A stretch of 64,000 bases of DNA from Bacteroidia bacterium (GCA_030429835.1 JAUIGC010000003.1:1-64000); one strand, 5' to 3'. Counted from the stretch's first letter, positions 18,298-27,709 are shown. Notes: generated by a model from the letters alone, not told the origin. A program made the numbers and translations.

Positions 18298-19815
18298 ATG
18301 AATACAAACAAATCAAACAAAGGAAGTTTTAGAGTTTACTTCTTTTCTGCCGCTATTGCCCTAGCCGTAAGTCTTGGGGTTATTGGCATCAACAAATTAA
18401 ACCAAAAGGAGGAAATAAAAGGGGTTACCACGGTTGAAACCGTACAGGGGAAGCATGTTCTCTATACTGCGGACGATGAGGGTAACATTAAACCTTTGGA
18501 TTTTACGGATACCTCTAAAAAGGTATTGGATGCCGTAGTTCACATTAAATCTACAATGACCTCGCCATCTTATGGAAATCAAGGAGGAAGGGAGCTACCA
18601 GACCCTTTTAAGGAGTTTTTTGGCGACATGTTCAAGGGACAGACCCCAGAAGGAATGCAATCCCAGCCTAGGGTAGGTACGGGATCAGGTGTCATAATTA
18701 ATGACCAAGGGTATATTGTGACGAACAACCATGTTATAGATAATGCGGATGAGGTTGAGGTTACCCTATATGATAACGAGTCTTACAAAGCAACGGTCAT
18801 AGGTACGGACCCTACAACAGATTTGGCATTATTACATATTGATGCGGATAACCTTAAGACCATGTCCTTGGTCAACTCTGACGATGTGGAGGTAGGCGAA
18901 TGGGTTTTGGCGGTAGGAAACCCATTGGGACTTAACTCTACGGTTACGGCCGGTATCGTAAGTGCCAAGGCGCGTAGTATAAACATCAATAAGGAACAAT
19001 TTGCCGTAGAGAGCTTTATACAGACCGATGCCGCCATAAATCCCGGCAACAGTGGAGGAGCTTTGGTAAACTTGGATGGTAATTTGGTAGGCATCAATAC
19101 GGCCATTGCAAGTAGGACCGGCACATACACCGGGTATGGATTTGCGGTTCCCAGCAACATTGTTTCCAAAGTTGTGGAAGATTTATTGAAATATGGCAAT
19201 GTACAGCGAGGTATGTTGGGTGTAACGATTAGAACAATGGATAGTAATTTGGCACACGATAAGGACGTTGCATTTACCAAGGGTGTTTGGATCGAGCAAG
19301 TTGGTGAAAATAGTGCTGCGGACAAGGCCGGAATCAAACCAGGGGACATTGTCCTAAAGGTTAATGGCTTCGAAACCAACACCTCTCCAAGATTACAGGA
19401 AATCATTGCCAGTAAAAGACCTGGGGACGAGGTCACTCTCTTGGTGAATAGGGATGGAAAGGATAAAGAGTTTACGGTAATTCTTGAAAATGCCAATGGT
19501 AATACCGAAATTGTCAAAAAGGAGAAAAAGGAAATACTTAACCTGCTTGGGGCCGATTTTGAAAATCTGGATAAGGATTTAGCCAAGAAATTGGATTTGG
19601 ACGGTGGCGTTCAAGTGAACAAGTTATATCCTGGAAAGATTAGAAAGGAAACCCAGATGCGTGAAGGTTTTATCATCACCCATATTGACGGTAAACGTGT
19701 AAAGGATGTGGAAGATGTGGCCGATATTCTCGAAAACAAAAAAGGTGGCGTTATGATAGAAGGCGTCTATGAAGATGGAACCAAATACTATTATGCCTTT
19801 GGATTAGAATCGTAA
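18298..19815 (+). CDS. HtrA/DegQ-type periplasmic serine protease with two PDZ domains
   Basis: Do-family envelope protease/chaperone of 505 aa that degrades misfolded exported proteins. A membrane-anchoring or signal segment lies at about residues 12-30. The trypsin-like domain has the full triad H145 (TNNHVID), D175 (TTDLALLHID) and S252 (NPGNSGGAL). The first PDZ domain covers roughly residues 300-395 (LGVTIR, AGIKPGDIVLKVNG) and a second, more diverged PDZ follows to the C-terminus. Single-gene unit with its own -7 box and terminator. A palindrome resembling a TetR operator lies about 240 bp upstream. Confidence 0.95.
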   Translation: MNTNKSNKGSFRVYFFSAAIALAVSLGVIGINKLNQKEEIKGVTTVETVQGKHVLYTADDEGNIKPLDFTDTSKKVLDAVVHIKSTMTSPSYGNQGGRELPDPFKEFFGDMFKGQTPEGMQSQPRVGTGSGVIINDQGYIVTNNHVIDNADEVEVTLYDNESYKATVIGTDPTTDLALLHIDADNLKTMSLVNSDDVEVGEWVLAVGNPLGLNSTVTAGIVSAKARSININKEQFAVESFIQTDAAINPGNSGGALVNLDGNLVGINTAIASRTGTYTGYGFAVPSNIVSKVVEDLLKYGNVQRGMLGVTIRTMDSNLAHDKDVAFTKGVWIEQVGENSAADKAGIKPGDIVLKVNGFETNTSPRLQEIIASKRPGDEVTLLVNRDGKDKEFTVILENANGNTEIVKKEKKEILNLLGADFENLDKDLAKKLDLDGGVQVNKLYPGKIRKETQMREGFIITHIDGKRVKDVEDVADILENKKGGVMIEGVYEDGTKYYYAFGLES

Positions 19816-19835
19816 GCGTGTATTTGGTTAATTTT

Positions 19836-19874
19836 AATGCCGTATGGAGATTTTAATTCCATGCGGCATTTTTA
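19836..19874 (+). terminator. htrA terminator
   Basis: Inverted repeat 19836-19848 (AATGCCGTATGGA) and 19858-19870 with one G-T wobble, loop of 9 nt, followed by TTTTATTT. It lies 20 bp after the htrA stop. The formally possible patatin start at 19837 falls inside this stem, so that start is rejected. Confidence 0.8.
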
Positions 19875-19884
19875 TTTGAATGCA

Positions 19885-20667
19885 ATGGAACGGAAATTAG
19901 ATGTAAACACTAAAAAAATCGGATTGGTCCTATCAGGCGGGGGAGTTCGTGGGATGGCACATATTGGGGTTATAAAGGCCATGAAGGAGTTTGGTTTGGA
20001 AGCCGATGTCGTGGCAGGTAGTAGCGTAGGAGCTTTGGTAGGTGCACTGTACGCAAATGATATTCCCATTATGGATATGCTACGTTTTTTTAAGGAGACA
20101 CCACTTTTCAAGTATAACTTTTTGACGATTGCAAAACCGGGATTTTTAGATACCGACAGGTACGAAGATATTTTTAAGGTTTATTTTCCCCATAACACTT
20201 TTGAAAACCTAAAAAAGGAACTCTTTGTAGTGGCGACCAATCTGGAAAAGGGGGAAGAACTGATTATCAGTGAAGGCGAACTTATTAAGCCCCTTTTGGC
20301 CTCCGCGGCCTTGCCGCCGGTTTTTAGTCCGGTCAATTACAGGGGAAGTTTATTTGCCGATGGTGGTATCATGAATAATTTTCCCTTGGAACCTGTTAAG
20401 GGAAAGGTCGGTTATGTAATAGGAAGCAATGTTTCCGTGGTTTCCGTTTTGGATAAAAAGAATCTTACCAACTCTCTTCAGCTTACGGGACGGGTTACTG
20501 GATTGATGATTTACGCCATCAATCGGGAGAAAATACGAAGTTGTGATCTGGTTATAGAACCCAAGTCCTTAGAAAACATTGGTATTTTGGACCGAAAGGG
20601 GATTGAAAAAGCGTACGCTATTGGGTATGATACCGCAAGCAGGCAATTGGAGTCCCAATTAAAGTAA
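19885..20667 (+). CDS. Patatin-like phospholipase
   Basis: Protein of 260 aa with the patatin serine/aspartate dyad: oxyanion segment LSGGGVRGMAHIGV, nucleophile elbow GSSVG, and the catalytic aspartate in FADGGIMNN. Such enzymes (RssA-like) hydrolyse acyl lipids; no signal peptide is visible, so it is probably cytoplasmic or membrane-peripheral. I take the ATG at 19885 (MERKLDVNTKK) because the frame upstream runs through the htrA terminator hairpin. It converges with the SLC13 gene with 2 bp between stops. Confidence 0.9.
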   Translation: MERKLDVNTKKIGLVLSGGGVRGMAHIGVIKAMKEFGLEADVVAGSSVGALVGALYANDIPIMDMLRFFKETPLFKYNFLTIAKPGFLDTDRYEDIFKVYFPHNTFENLKKELFVVATNLEKGEELIISEGELIKPLLASAALPPVFSPVNYRGSLFADGGIMNNFPLEPVKGKVGYVIGSNVSVVSVLDKKNLTNSLQLTGRVTGLMIYAINREKIRSCDLVIEPKSLENIGILDRKGIEKAYAIGYDTASRQLESQLK

Positions 20668-20669
20668 TT

Positions 20670-22514
20670 TTAAAGCATGGCACTCAATAAAAGCGTTCCA
20701 AGAACTAAAAGCACTATGGAAATGACCCCTCCCAAAATAAGGAAATGCTTGAACTTATAAATGCCCATGCTATATACAAGGGCGTTGGTTTGATAGCCCA
20801 AAGGTGTAAAAAAGCTGAAATTGGCCGCGAACATTACACAAAAGATAAAAGGTTTCACATCCAGGTCCAGCCCTTTGGCCAATGCAATGGCGATAGGGGC
20901 CATTATAATGGCTGTTGCGTTATTGGAAACCACACTGCTAAAAAGCATGGTAGTAAGAAAAAGGATGCCAATGATAATCATGGGGCTTTGGCCCGACATT
21001 ATTTTCAGGAGTTCTTGGGTCAACCATTGATCCGCCTCCGCGTTGGTCATGGCCACACCTAGGGGAATCATTCCTGCCAATAGAAAAATAATCTGCCAAT
21101 TGATCTTTTCATAAATAGTATTGAGTTCAATACACTTAAAAAGTAGCATGGCAATGGTTCCAAAGATGACACTGGTCATGATCTCAAAAACGCCGGTTGC
21201 CGCGAGAACAATGGTGACTACCAAAATCAATAGGCACAAGTTTCTTTTAAAGGGCGTAGAGGGTAAGGCACCATCAAATTGGTTTAGGACAGCAAGATTG
21301 TTACTGTTCTCAAAATTATGGAGGTAGGAGGTGTCGGTCTGTACTAACAAGCGATCACCTACCCTAAGTCGGGTTATGGCATTGTCATTTAAGTGCAACC
21401 TACTTCTTAGGTTCGTTAGGGGTTTTCTTTTGTTTACGGCAATAGGAATGGCCCTGGGTACGATCATTTTTTTAAGACCCGCGAGCGTTTTTCCTATAAA
21501 TCGGGAGCCGGGTAGTAACAGGAGTTCCAGAAGTATCGTTTCATGTTCTTTTTCATCGGAAGAATCCTCTTCTTTTTTATCCAATCTCTTGATGGATGTT
21601 TCTTCTGAAGTGAAATTGGTCGTATTTTCATCAATATCAAGATCAAAAAAGCCTTCGCCCCTCATTTTTTGAAGGTTTTCCAAGCTGCAATGCAACAAAA
21701 TCACATCATTTGCCCTGATTTTCAATTTTGGATTTAAAATGTTTTTCTCCAGATTGTTGCGGGTTACCCTTAAAACAGTCACCTCTGATTCCTTGAACAT
21801 AAAAGTGTCCTGAAGTTCCTTATCTATTAAAGTGGAGTCCTTGCTTACCCGTAAGGTGAGCAGGTATCGGTTTAAATCATACTTGTCGGACAGCTTGTTC
21901 CCATCTCCTTTTGGTAAAAACTTGTAGAATAAAACGATGATAATCATGGAAACCCCAAGGAACGTAAGACCCAAAAGGGAAAATTCAAAAAAGCCAAGTT
22001 TTTCTCCGGTGTAGCGCAGGGCAATATTGTTGACGATTAAGTTTGTAGATGTTCCCATAAGGGTACAGCTCCCGCCCAGTATGCTGGCAAAGGATATTGG
22101 CAAAAGCAATTTTCCCGGGAGCATACCATATTTTTCTTTGAGCTCCGCCACGATTTTTATGAATACGATGACTACGGCAGTAGAACTTATAAAGGCAGAA
22201 ATACCTCCAGATAGGAGCATGATTGCAATAAGAGCCAAAACGGAGGGCCAACTTTTTAGAATTTTTAGACCCTTCGCAAGCCAGGATATGACCCCGTTAT
22301 CCTCCAATCCCACTGCGAGAATCATTAGACAAAGAATGGTAATGACCGCCTTATTGGAAAATCCGCTTACCGCTTCTTCAGGACTTACTAAACCGGAAAG
22401 TAGTAAGGTTCCTATAATTAAAAACGAGATTTTATCCATGGGAAAAACCTCGAAGGCAAACAAGACAACAACGGCACCTATAATCAGAAATACGGTAATG
22501 ATTTCCCAGGTCAT
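20670..22514 (-). CDS. SLC13-family (DASS) anion permease with TrkA-C domains
   Basis: Inner-membrane transporter of 614 aa. The N- and C-terminal thirds are hydrophobic helices, with repeat signatures STAVVIVFIKIV, GTSTNLIVN and SNNATAIIMAPIAIALA. The central soluble stretch (about residues 205-410) contains two RCK/TrkA-C-like domains (KELQDTFMFKESEVTVLRV; LAGLKKMIVPRAIPIAV). Relatives move sulfate, dicarboxylates or similar anions with Na+. No neighbour indicates the substrate. Confidence 0.9.
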   Translation of the reverse strand: MTWEIITVFLIIGAVVVLFAFEVFPMDKISFLIIGTLLLSGLVSPEEAVSGFSNKAVITILCLMILAVGLEDNGVISWLAKGLKILKSWPSVLALIAIMLLSGGISAFISSTAVVIVFIKIVAELKEKYGMLPGKLLLPISFASILGGSCTLMGTSTNLIVNNIALRYTGEKLGFFEFSLLGLTFLGVSMIIIVLFYKFLPKGDGNKLSDKYDLNRYLLTLRVSKDSTLIDKELQDTFMFKESEVTVLRVTRNNLEKNILNPKLKIRANDVILLHCSLENLQKMRGEGFFDLDIDENTTNFTSEETSIKRLDKKEEDSSDEKEHETILLELLLLPGSRFIGKTLAGLKKMIVPRAIPIAVNKRKPLTNLRSRLHLNDNAITRLRVGDRLLVQTDTSYLHNFENSNNLAVLNQFDGALPSTPFKRNLCLLILVVTIVLAATGVFEIMTSVIFGTIAMLLFKCIELNTIYEKINWQIIFLLAGMIPLGVAMTNAEADQWLTQELLKIMSGQSPMIIIGILFLTTMLFSSVVSNNATAIIMAPIAIALAKGLDLDVKPFIFCVMFAANFSFFTPLGYQTNALVYSMGIYKFKHFLILGGVISIVLLVLGTLLLSAML

Positions 22515-22648
22515 GGCTAAATTTTTGAAACAACTAAAGGTAGAATAAAGCCCATAGCAATTTCATTCAAAACACACTTTTAAGGAGTGTTATCGAGAAA
22601 TATTTTAAAGCTAAAAGCAAAAAATGAATGTGGTGCAGGTACAATTAC

Positions 22649-23698
22649 CTATACATCATCATAATCCACTTTAAGAGTTGGCGTGGTAGGATGGGCCTGA
22701 CAGGTAAGTACAAAACCTTCTTCGATTTCGCCATCGGTAAGGATTTGATTGGCCGCCATTTCCGCTTTTCCTTCAGTAATACGGGCGATACAACTACTGC
22801 ACACCCCACCTTGGCAGGAATAGGGAGCATCAATGTTTTCCTTTAGGACCGCATCCAAAACCGTAGTCTTTTTGTCCATGGTCAGTTGGAATTCCTCATC
22901 TTCCAAGGTTACGGTCAAAACGGTCTGTCCTTCCGGTAAACTGGGCATTTCCTCCTTAATTTCCGTAGCGGTAAAGAGCTCAAAATGAATCTTTTCCTCT
23001 GGAATATCATTGTCCAACAAGGTATCCTTTACGTTATGAATCATTTCCTCCGGTCCGCATAAATAGTATCCGTCAAACTCCGTATTGGCATGCTTGTTTT
23101 TAAGGGCATAGTTCACAGTCGACGTATCTATTCTACCGAAAAGGGCCTTGTCCTCCCGGGTCTGACTGTTGATGAAATAAACAAAAAACCTATTGGTATA
23201 ATCTAGTTCCAGTTTTACCAAATCTGTATAAAACATGGTTTCCTCGTAGGATTTGTTACCATAGACCAATACAAAAGTATTTTTGGGATTTCCATCCAGA
23301 ACGGACTTGGCAATGCTCATTATAGGGGTAATACCGCTACCCGCTGCAAAGGCCGCAACATGTTGAGGGTTACCCGTGGGTTTAAATGAAAACCGACCTT
23401 CAGGGGGCATAACTTCCAAGGCGTCGCCAACTTGTAGTTTGGTATTGGCGTAATGGGAGAATCCACCATTATCTACTTTTTTGATACCGATGGTAATATG
23501 GTCTTTTTTAGGGGAAGAACTAATGGAATAGGCCCTACGTAGTTCCTTTCCCTTAATCTCTTTTTTTATGGTGATGTATTGCCCCGCCGTAAATAAAAAG
23601 GTTTGGACCAAATCCTTGGGAATCTCAAATGTGACCGCCACGGAATTAGGGGTTAATTTTTTAATGTTTTTAACGGTCAATGCATAAAAATCTGCCAT
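22649..23698 (-). CDS. PaaE-like flavin/2Fe-2S oxidoreductase
   Basis: Protein of 349 aa with a ferredoxin-NADP reductase module (RAYSISSSP for FAD, GSGITPIMSI for NAD(P)H) and a C-terminal plant-type ferredoxin domain whose cluster ligands are C295, C300, C303 and C333. This architecture matches the reductase subunit of phenylacetyl-CoA epoxidase (PaaE) and HCP/alkane hydroxylase reductases. No paaABCD genes are present in the window, so it may serve another oxygenase or be a general electron donor. It is divergent from the PadR gene across 144 bp that contain a nested palindrome. Confidence 0.88.
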   Translation of the reverse strand: MADFYALTVKNIKKLTPNSVAVTFEIPKDLVQTFLFTAGQYITIKKEIKGKELRRAYSISSSPKKDHITIGIKKVDNGGFSHYANTKLQVGDALEVMPPEGRFSFKPTGNPQHVAAFAAGSGITPIMSIAKSVLDGNPKNTFVLVYGNKSYEETMFYTDLVKLELDYTNRFFVYFINSQTREDKALFGRIDTSTVNYALKNKHANTEFDGYYLCGPEEMIHNVKDTLLDNDIPEEKIHFELFTATEIKEEMPSLPEGQTVLTVTLEDEEFQLTMDKKTTVLDAVLKENIDAPYSCQGGVCSSCIARITEGKAEMAANQILTDGEIEEGFVLTCQAHPTTPTLKVDYDDV

Positions 23699-23772
23699 AA
23701 TTATCCAATCTAGAAATAGAATGCAAAATTAAGGAAAGAGGAGGCGATATAAAACGGGAAATAAAAAAAAGA

Positions 23773-23808
23773 ATACATAAAAACCCTATGCATAAGAAAT
23801 TTATGTAT
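23773..23808. promoter_or_regulatory. Nested palindrome, probable PadR operator
   Basis: Outer arms ATACATAAA (23773-23781) and TTTATGTAT (23800-23808) surround an inner palindrome TATGCATA (23787-23794); both have the same centre, 23790.5. PadR proteins bind dyads built on ATGT/ACAT. The site overlaps a -7-like box TATATTGG (23806-23813) of the PadR gene, which fits autorepression. Confidence 0.6.
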
Positions 23809-23842
23809 ATTGGTCAATGAAAATTCAATTGTACAGGAAAAA

Positions 23843-24181
23843 ATGGGGAATTCGAAATTATACAAAGGTAGTCTGAACACCATAATCTTAAAATTGTTGG
23901 ATGAGGAGGGTAAGATGTATGGCTATGAAATTACCCAAAAGGTCAAGGAACTTTCCAAGGGGGAATTGAATATCACAGAAGGTGCCTTATATCCGGCTTT
24001 ACACAAATTGGAAGCAGAAGGCTTGTTGGATGTGGAAGTTGCCAGGGTTGATAATAGACTGCGTAAATATTATAAACTTACAGAAAAAGGGGAAAAGGAA
24101 ACGGTTAGCAGATTGGCCGAATTGGAAGATTTTATACGAAGTATGCAGCAATTGGTAAACCCAAAATGGAGTATTCAATAA
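23843..24181 (+). CDS. PadR-family transcriptional regulator
   Basis: Small winged-helix repressor of 112 aa. The block YGYEITQKVKELSKGELNITEG followed by LYPALHKLEAEGLL is the PadR DNA-binding domain (PF03551), and the C-terminal helix is a dimerisation helix. The ATG at 23843 (MGNSKLYKGSL) is chosen because the TTG at 23810 that could extend the frame overlaps the promoter box and operator. It leads an apparent six-gene operon of membrane proteins and an ABC exporter, the classical setting for PadR control of export or envelope stress. Confidence 0.92.
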   Translation: MGNSKLYKGSLNTIILKLLDEEGKMYGYEITQKVKELSKGELNITEGALYPALHKLEAEGLLDVEVARVDNRLRKYYKLTEKGEKETVSRLAELEDFIRSMQQLVNPKWSIQ

Positions 24182-24191
24182 AATAAGTAGT

Positions 24192-24857
24192 ATGGAATTA
24201 ACTACATCTGAAATAGGGGAAATCGAAAACTTTTTGACCGCCAAAGGATTGGTTCATATCGATATCCGTTTGGAGATTTTGGACCATATGTGTGAGAATA
24301 TTACGCGAGCCATGAATACTGAAGGAATTGATTTCGAAAATGCCTTTCAAAATGAGATTGCAAATTGGAAGTATGATTTAAGTGAACACTCCAGTTTTTG
24401 GTTAGGAATGTTATGGGTAAGTCCTCGAATAGTAATCAACAAATGTGTAAGAAAAATGAGAAATATATATTTGAGATTATTACTGTTAATAGTTGTTTTT
24501 GGTATTGTTTTCTTTATTCTTAGAGATTTTATGACCCTGAATGTTTTATCATTAATTGAAACTATTATAGGGTCAATATATATTCTTTCATTTGGGTTCT
24601 TGTTATTTTTTCATTTCAGAATTAAATCCACCGGATATGTGACATCGTACAGTTTTTTGTTCAAGATTAATGCCGTCGGCTTAGGCTTTGTTTACCTATT
24701 AAACAATCCTTTATGGATAGATTTCATGGAAATTGTACCGGACGGTTCATTAAGTGAAATCACTCTATGGTCACATATACTCTTTTTAAGTTTTTCATAT
24801 TATTTCTATGCGTTTTATAGGGAGCATATGGCCAGTAAGAAATTGACAATTGAATGA
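24192..24857 (+). CDS. Membrane protein paralogue 1 (HAAS-like N-domain + four helices)
   Basis: Protein of 221 aa that I cannot name. The N-terminal 80 residues are soluble and contain a signature shared with the next two genes: LTTSEIGEIENFL then IDIRLEILDHM. Four hydrophobic segments follow (about 88-105, 114-137, 149-166, 188-205). Position after PadR and the D-H helical motif recall the HAAS/DUF1700-type proteins that accompany PadR in Firmicutes, but that is an analogy, not a demonstrated homology. The gene starts 10 bp after PadR and overlaps the next by 4 bp. Confidence 0.75.
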   Translation: MELTTSEIGEIENFLTAKGLVHIDIRLEILDHMCENITRAMNTEGIDFENAFQNEIANWKYDLSEHSSFWLGMLWVSPRIVINKCVRKMRNIYLRLLLLIVVFGIVFFILRDFMTLNVLSLIETIIGSIYILSFGFLLFFHFRIKSTGYVTSYSFLFKINAVGLGFVYLLNNPLWIDFMEIVPDGSLSEITLWSHILFLSFSYYFYAFYREHMASKKLTIE

Positions 24858-25486
24858 AACTTACAAAGGACCAAATAGAAGAAATAGATAAATACCTCCA
24901 ATACTTAGGGGTCAAATTTATTGATGTCCGTATTGAACTTATTGATCATTTGGCGACAGAATTTGAAAATGAATCTGAGTATGTTCTGATAGGAGATTTT
25001 TTAAGGACAAAAGGGAATTTTGTAAAGAAATTTCAAAGGGAATGGGATAAAACAAGACATTGGAGTCATCAAAATGCATTGATTAGAAGAATTCTTCGAT
25101 ACTTCTATGAGCCAAAGCAATGGTTTATCCCTGTTTGTGTTGGGCTATTGATATGGCTTCATTTTAAGATTTTTCCTGATTTATATATTGAAATATCCTT
25201 TTTTGCCACATTGATTATCCCTCAATGCCTTCACTTTTATATTTATTACAAGCCAGAAGGAATTCACAAGAAAATTCTATCTACCAAATATATTCTGTCT
25301 ATTATGGCTTTACCATCTATTTTTATGTATCTCATGGGAATAATGGCACCAATCTTAAAAGAAAACCCAGAAATTTTTTATATCTACTGGTTTTTCGCCC
25401 TTGTCTTTAACATTGCAGGATTACAGGAGGTCGTAGCACTGAAACGGAAAATAGTAAGGACCTATAGTAAACTGATTAGTAATTAA
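24854..25486 (+). CDS. Membrane protein paralogue 2 (HAAS-like N-domain + four helices)
   Basis: Protein of 210 aa, same plan as its neighbours: LTKDQIEEIDKYLQYLG and VRIELIDHLATEF at the N-terminus, then four hydrophobic segments (about 90-107, 110-130, 143-165, 172-190). It overlaps the upstream gene by ATGA and abuts the downstream gene exactly (TAAATG), so all three are translationally coupled. Function unknown. Confidence 0.75.
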   Translation: MKLTKDQIEEIDKYLQYLGVKFIDVRIELIDHLATEFENESEYVLIGDFLRTKGNFVKKFQREWDKTRHWSHQNALIRRILRYFYEPKQWFIPVCVGLLIWLHFKIFPDLYIEISFFATLIIPQCLHFYIYYKPEGIHKKILSTKYILSIMALPSIFMYLMGIMAPILKENPEIFYIYWFFALVFNIAGLQEVVALKRKIVRTYSKLISN

Positions 25487-26179
25487 ATGAAAATCACACC
25501 AGACCAAATACAAGAGTTGTTCAAATTTACTAGAGCCCATTATGTGGAATACTATGATTTACAATTGGAATTGGTAGATCATTTGGCCAACGGTATTGAA
25601 GAACAATGGCAAGAGAAGCCCGCCCTTAATTTTGAGGAGGCCAAAAACCGTGAGTTCAAAAAATTTGGGGTTTTCGGTTTTGAGGATGTCATAATCCAAC
25701 GGAGAAAAGCAATGTCCAAAAGGTACAGAGGTATTATCTGGCGTCATTTTAAGGACTGGTGGTCTCTTCCCAAGATAATAGCGACCCTGACCTTTGTTAT
25801 AGGCATATTTACTATGCTCAAAATGCTTCCTCCGGGTGAACTAAAAAAAGGCATAGTTTCGGGGATATTCATAGGCTTTTCCCTTGTAATGCTATTTAGA
25901 ACGTTTCAGTTGAAGAAACGTATGGAAGGTGCTTGGCGTAAATGGATGCTACAGGATATAATATATAATCAAGGGTTACTCGTAAATTTATTCATTATCC
26001 CCATGAATCTATGTAATTTAACATGGACCAACCGTTTTATGGATAATCTTTATTTTCAATTGGTATTGTCTTTATTAATTGTAAGTATGGGGCTTTTGCT
26101 CAAAATTTGTGGATATGTCATTCCATCAAAAGCTGATGAAATATTGGCAGAGACCTATCCAGAATATAAAATTTCCTAG
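25487..26179 (+). CDS. Membrane protein paralogue 3 (HAAS-like N-domain + four helices)
   Basis: Protein of 230 aa with the same N-terminal signature (ITPDQIQELFKF, LQLELVDHLANGIEEQW) and four hydrophobic segments (about 90-110, 113-133, 150-175, 183-205). It is more polar in its N-domain than paralogues 1 and 2. It ends 60 bp before the DUF5687 permease gene. Three tandem copies suggest local duplication and divergence. Confidence 0.75.
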   Translation: MKITPDQIQELFKFTRAHYVEYYDLQLELVDHLANGIEEQWQEKPALNFEEAKNREFKKFGVFGFEDVIIQRRKAMSKRYRGIIWRHFKDWWSLPKIIATLTFVIGIFTMLKMLPPGELKKGIVSGIFIGFSLVMLFRTFQLKKRMEGAWRKWMLQDIIYNQGLLVNLFIIPMNLCNLTWTNRFMDNLYFQLVLSLLIVSMGLLLKICGYVIPSKADEILAETYPEYKIS

Positions 26180-26239
26180 TTTTTGTAACATTTTCCATTT
26201 TTGGTTTACTTATGAACCGAACAACAACATCCAACCCTT

Positions 26240-27709
26240 ATGTTTAAACGATTTGCTTCCCTACAATGGAAATCCTTTTTTAGGTCGGCCAATTTTGGTA
26301 AAAGCCTTGCCGTAAAGATTCTCATGGGCTTTTTCGCAGTCTACATGCTCGTAGTGCTTGCAGCTTCAGGTGCTGGAATTTACTTTCTACTTAGAAAAGC
26401 CGTACCGGACCAAAGTCCCATGTGGACCTTGAGTCAGTATCTTATTTACTGGGTACTGATTGAATTGTTTCTCCGGTATTTTATGCAGAAACTTCCCGTG
26501 ATGGACATTAAACCCTTTTTGACCACTCCGGTTAAAAAGAGCTCCATTGCCCACTATATTCTTGGGCGTTCCGCAGCTTCCATGTACAATTTGTTGTCGC
26601 TGTTCTTTTTTGTGCCTTTTTGTATTGTACTTCTGTTCGAAGGATATCCTGTATTGAATGTGCTGCTATGGTTGGTGGCTATTATGGCCATAGTGTTGAG
26701 CATCAATTACCTAAACCTTCTTATAAATAAAAGTGATAAAGCATTAGCTGTTATAGGAGGTATCATTGTAACATCTTACGCCTTGGATTATTTTGGTGTA
26801 TTTTCCATAAAGGACGTTTTTGGCCCTATATTTCATGGGTTGTATGCGTACCCGATAACGGTATTGGTACCTTTGGTATTGGCGGTTTTCATTTATTACA
26901 TCAACTATAAGTTTCTCCATGATAAGATATACTTGGACGCCAGCTTAAAGCCTAAAAAAGTACAGGCCAACACCAACGATTTGGCCTGGACAAAACGTTT
27001 TGGGGATTTGGGGACCTTTCTTCAATTGGATTTAAAAATGATTTGGAGGAACAAACGAACAAAATCCCAAGTTTGGATATCCCTTTTGTTCGTGTTTTAT
27101 GGCCTCATATTCTATACCCAGGAAATTTATGCCAGTATGATGCCCATGAAAGCCTTTTTGGGCGTTTTTATGACCGGTATTTTCCTGAGTAATTTCGGAC
27201 AATTTATTCCGGCTTGGGACAGTAGTTATTACAGCATGATGATGTCCCAAAATATCCCTTTGCGAAAGTACTTGGAGTCCAAGGCTCTGTTGATTTCCGT
27301 GAGTGTCGTGTTCATGTTTTTATTGACCATCCCGTATGTATATTTTGGTTGGGAAGCCTTGGCCATTAATTTTGGGTGTGCCCTTTACAATCTGGGAGTA
27401 AACATACCGGTCATTTTATATTTTGGTTCGTTCAACAAAAAAAGAATAGAATTAGATCAGAGTCCGTTCGGAAATATGCAGGGCACCAGCGCCAATCAGT
27501 TTTTGATCATGGTTCCTGTGCTTATTGTTCCAATACTCATATTCAGTCTTTTCTATTACCTTTTTTCGGTGACGGTGGGTGTCACAGTGCTATGCGTCCT
27601 CGGACTCATCGGTTTGGTCTTAAAGAATACCCTTATGGATAAGGTAACGGAACAGTACCGAAAAAAGAAATATGGCATGATTGCCGGATTTAAGGAAAAA
27701 AATAGCTAA
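26240..27709 (+). CDS. DUF5687 ABC-2-type permease
   Basis: Polytopic inner-membrane protein of 489 aa with about twelve helices, beginning MFKRFASLQWKSFFRS. It matches the Bacteroidota DUF5687 family, which pairs with an ABC ATPase gene, here 15 bp downstream. Together they would form an exporter of unknown substrate. The stretch QLDLKMIWRNKRTKSQ lies in a cytoplasmic loop and is typical for coupling to the ATPase. Confidence 0.85.
   Translation: MFKRFASLQWKSFFRSANFGKSLAVKILMGFFAVYMLVVLAASGAGIYFLLRKAVPDQSPMWTLSQYLIYWVLIELFLRYFMQKLPVMDIKPFLTTPVKKSSIAHYILGRSAASMYNLLSLFFFVPFCIVLLFEGYPVLNVLLWLVAIMAIVLSINYLNLLINKSDKALAVIGGIIVTSYALDYFGVFSIKDVFGPIFHGLYAYPITVLVPLVLAVFIYYINYKFLHDKIYLDASLKPKKVQANTNDLAWTKRFGDLGTFLQLDLKMIWRNKRTKSQVWISLLFVFYGLIFYTQEIYASMMPMKAFLGVFMTGIFLSNFGQFIPAWDSSYYSMMMSQNIPLRKYLESKALLISVSVVFMFLLTIPYVYFGWEALAINFGCALYNLGVNIPVILYFGSFNKKRIELDQSPFGNMQGTSANQFLIMVPVLIVPILIFSLFYYLFSVTVGVTVLCVLGLIGLVLKNTLMDKVTEQYRKKKYGMIAGFKEKNS

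Noticed and set aside
18783-19586. Long open frame (267 codons) opposite htrA
   Set aside because: It is antisense to an intact, well-conserved protease, has no family features and rich Ser/Leu/Pro content typical of a shadow frame.
19837-19884. Earlier start for the patatin-like protein
   Set aside because: It lies inside the htrA terminator stem; the conserved protein begins at 19885.
22649-23698. Phenylacetate degradation operon
   Set aside because: Only a PaaE-like reductase is present; no paaABCD or other pathway genes are near, so the pathway is not supported.
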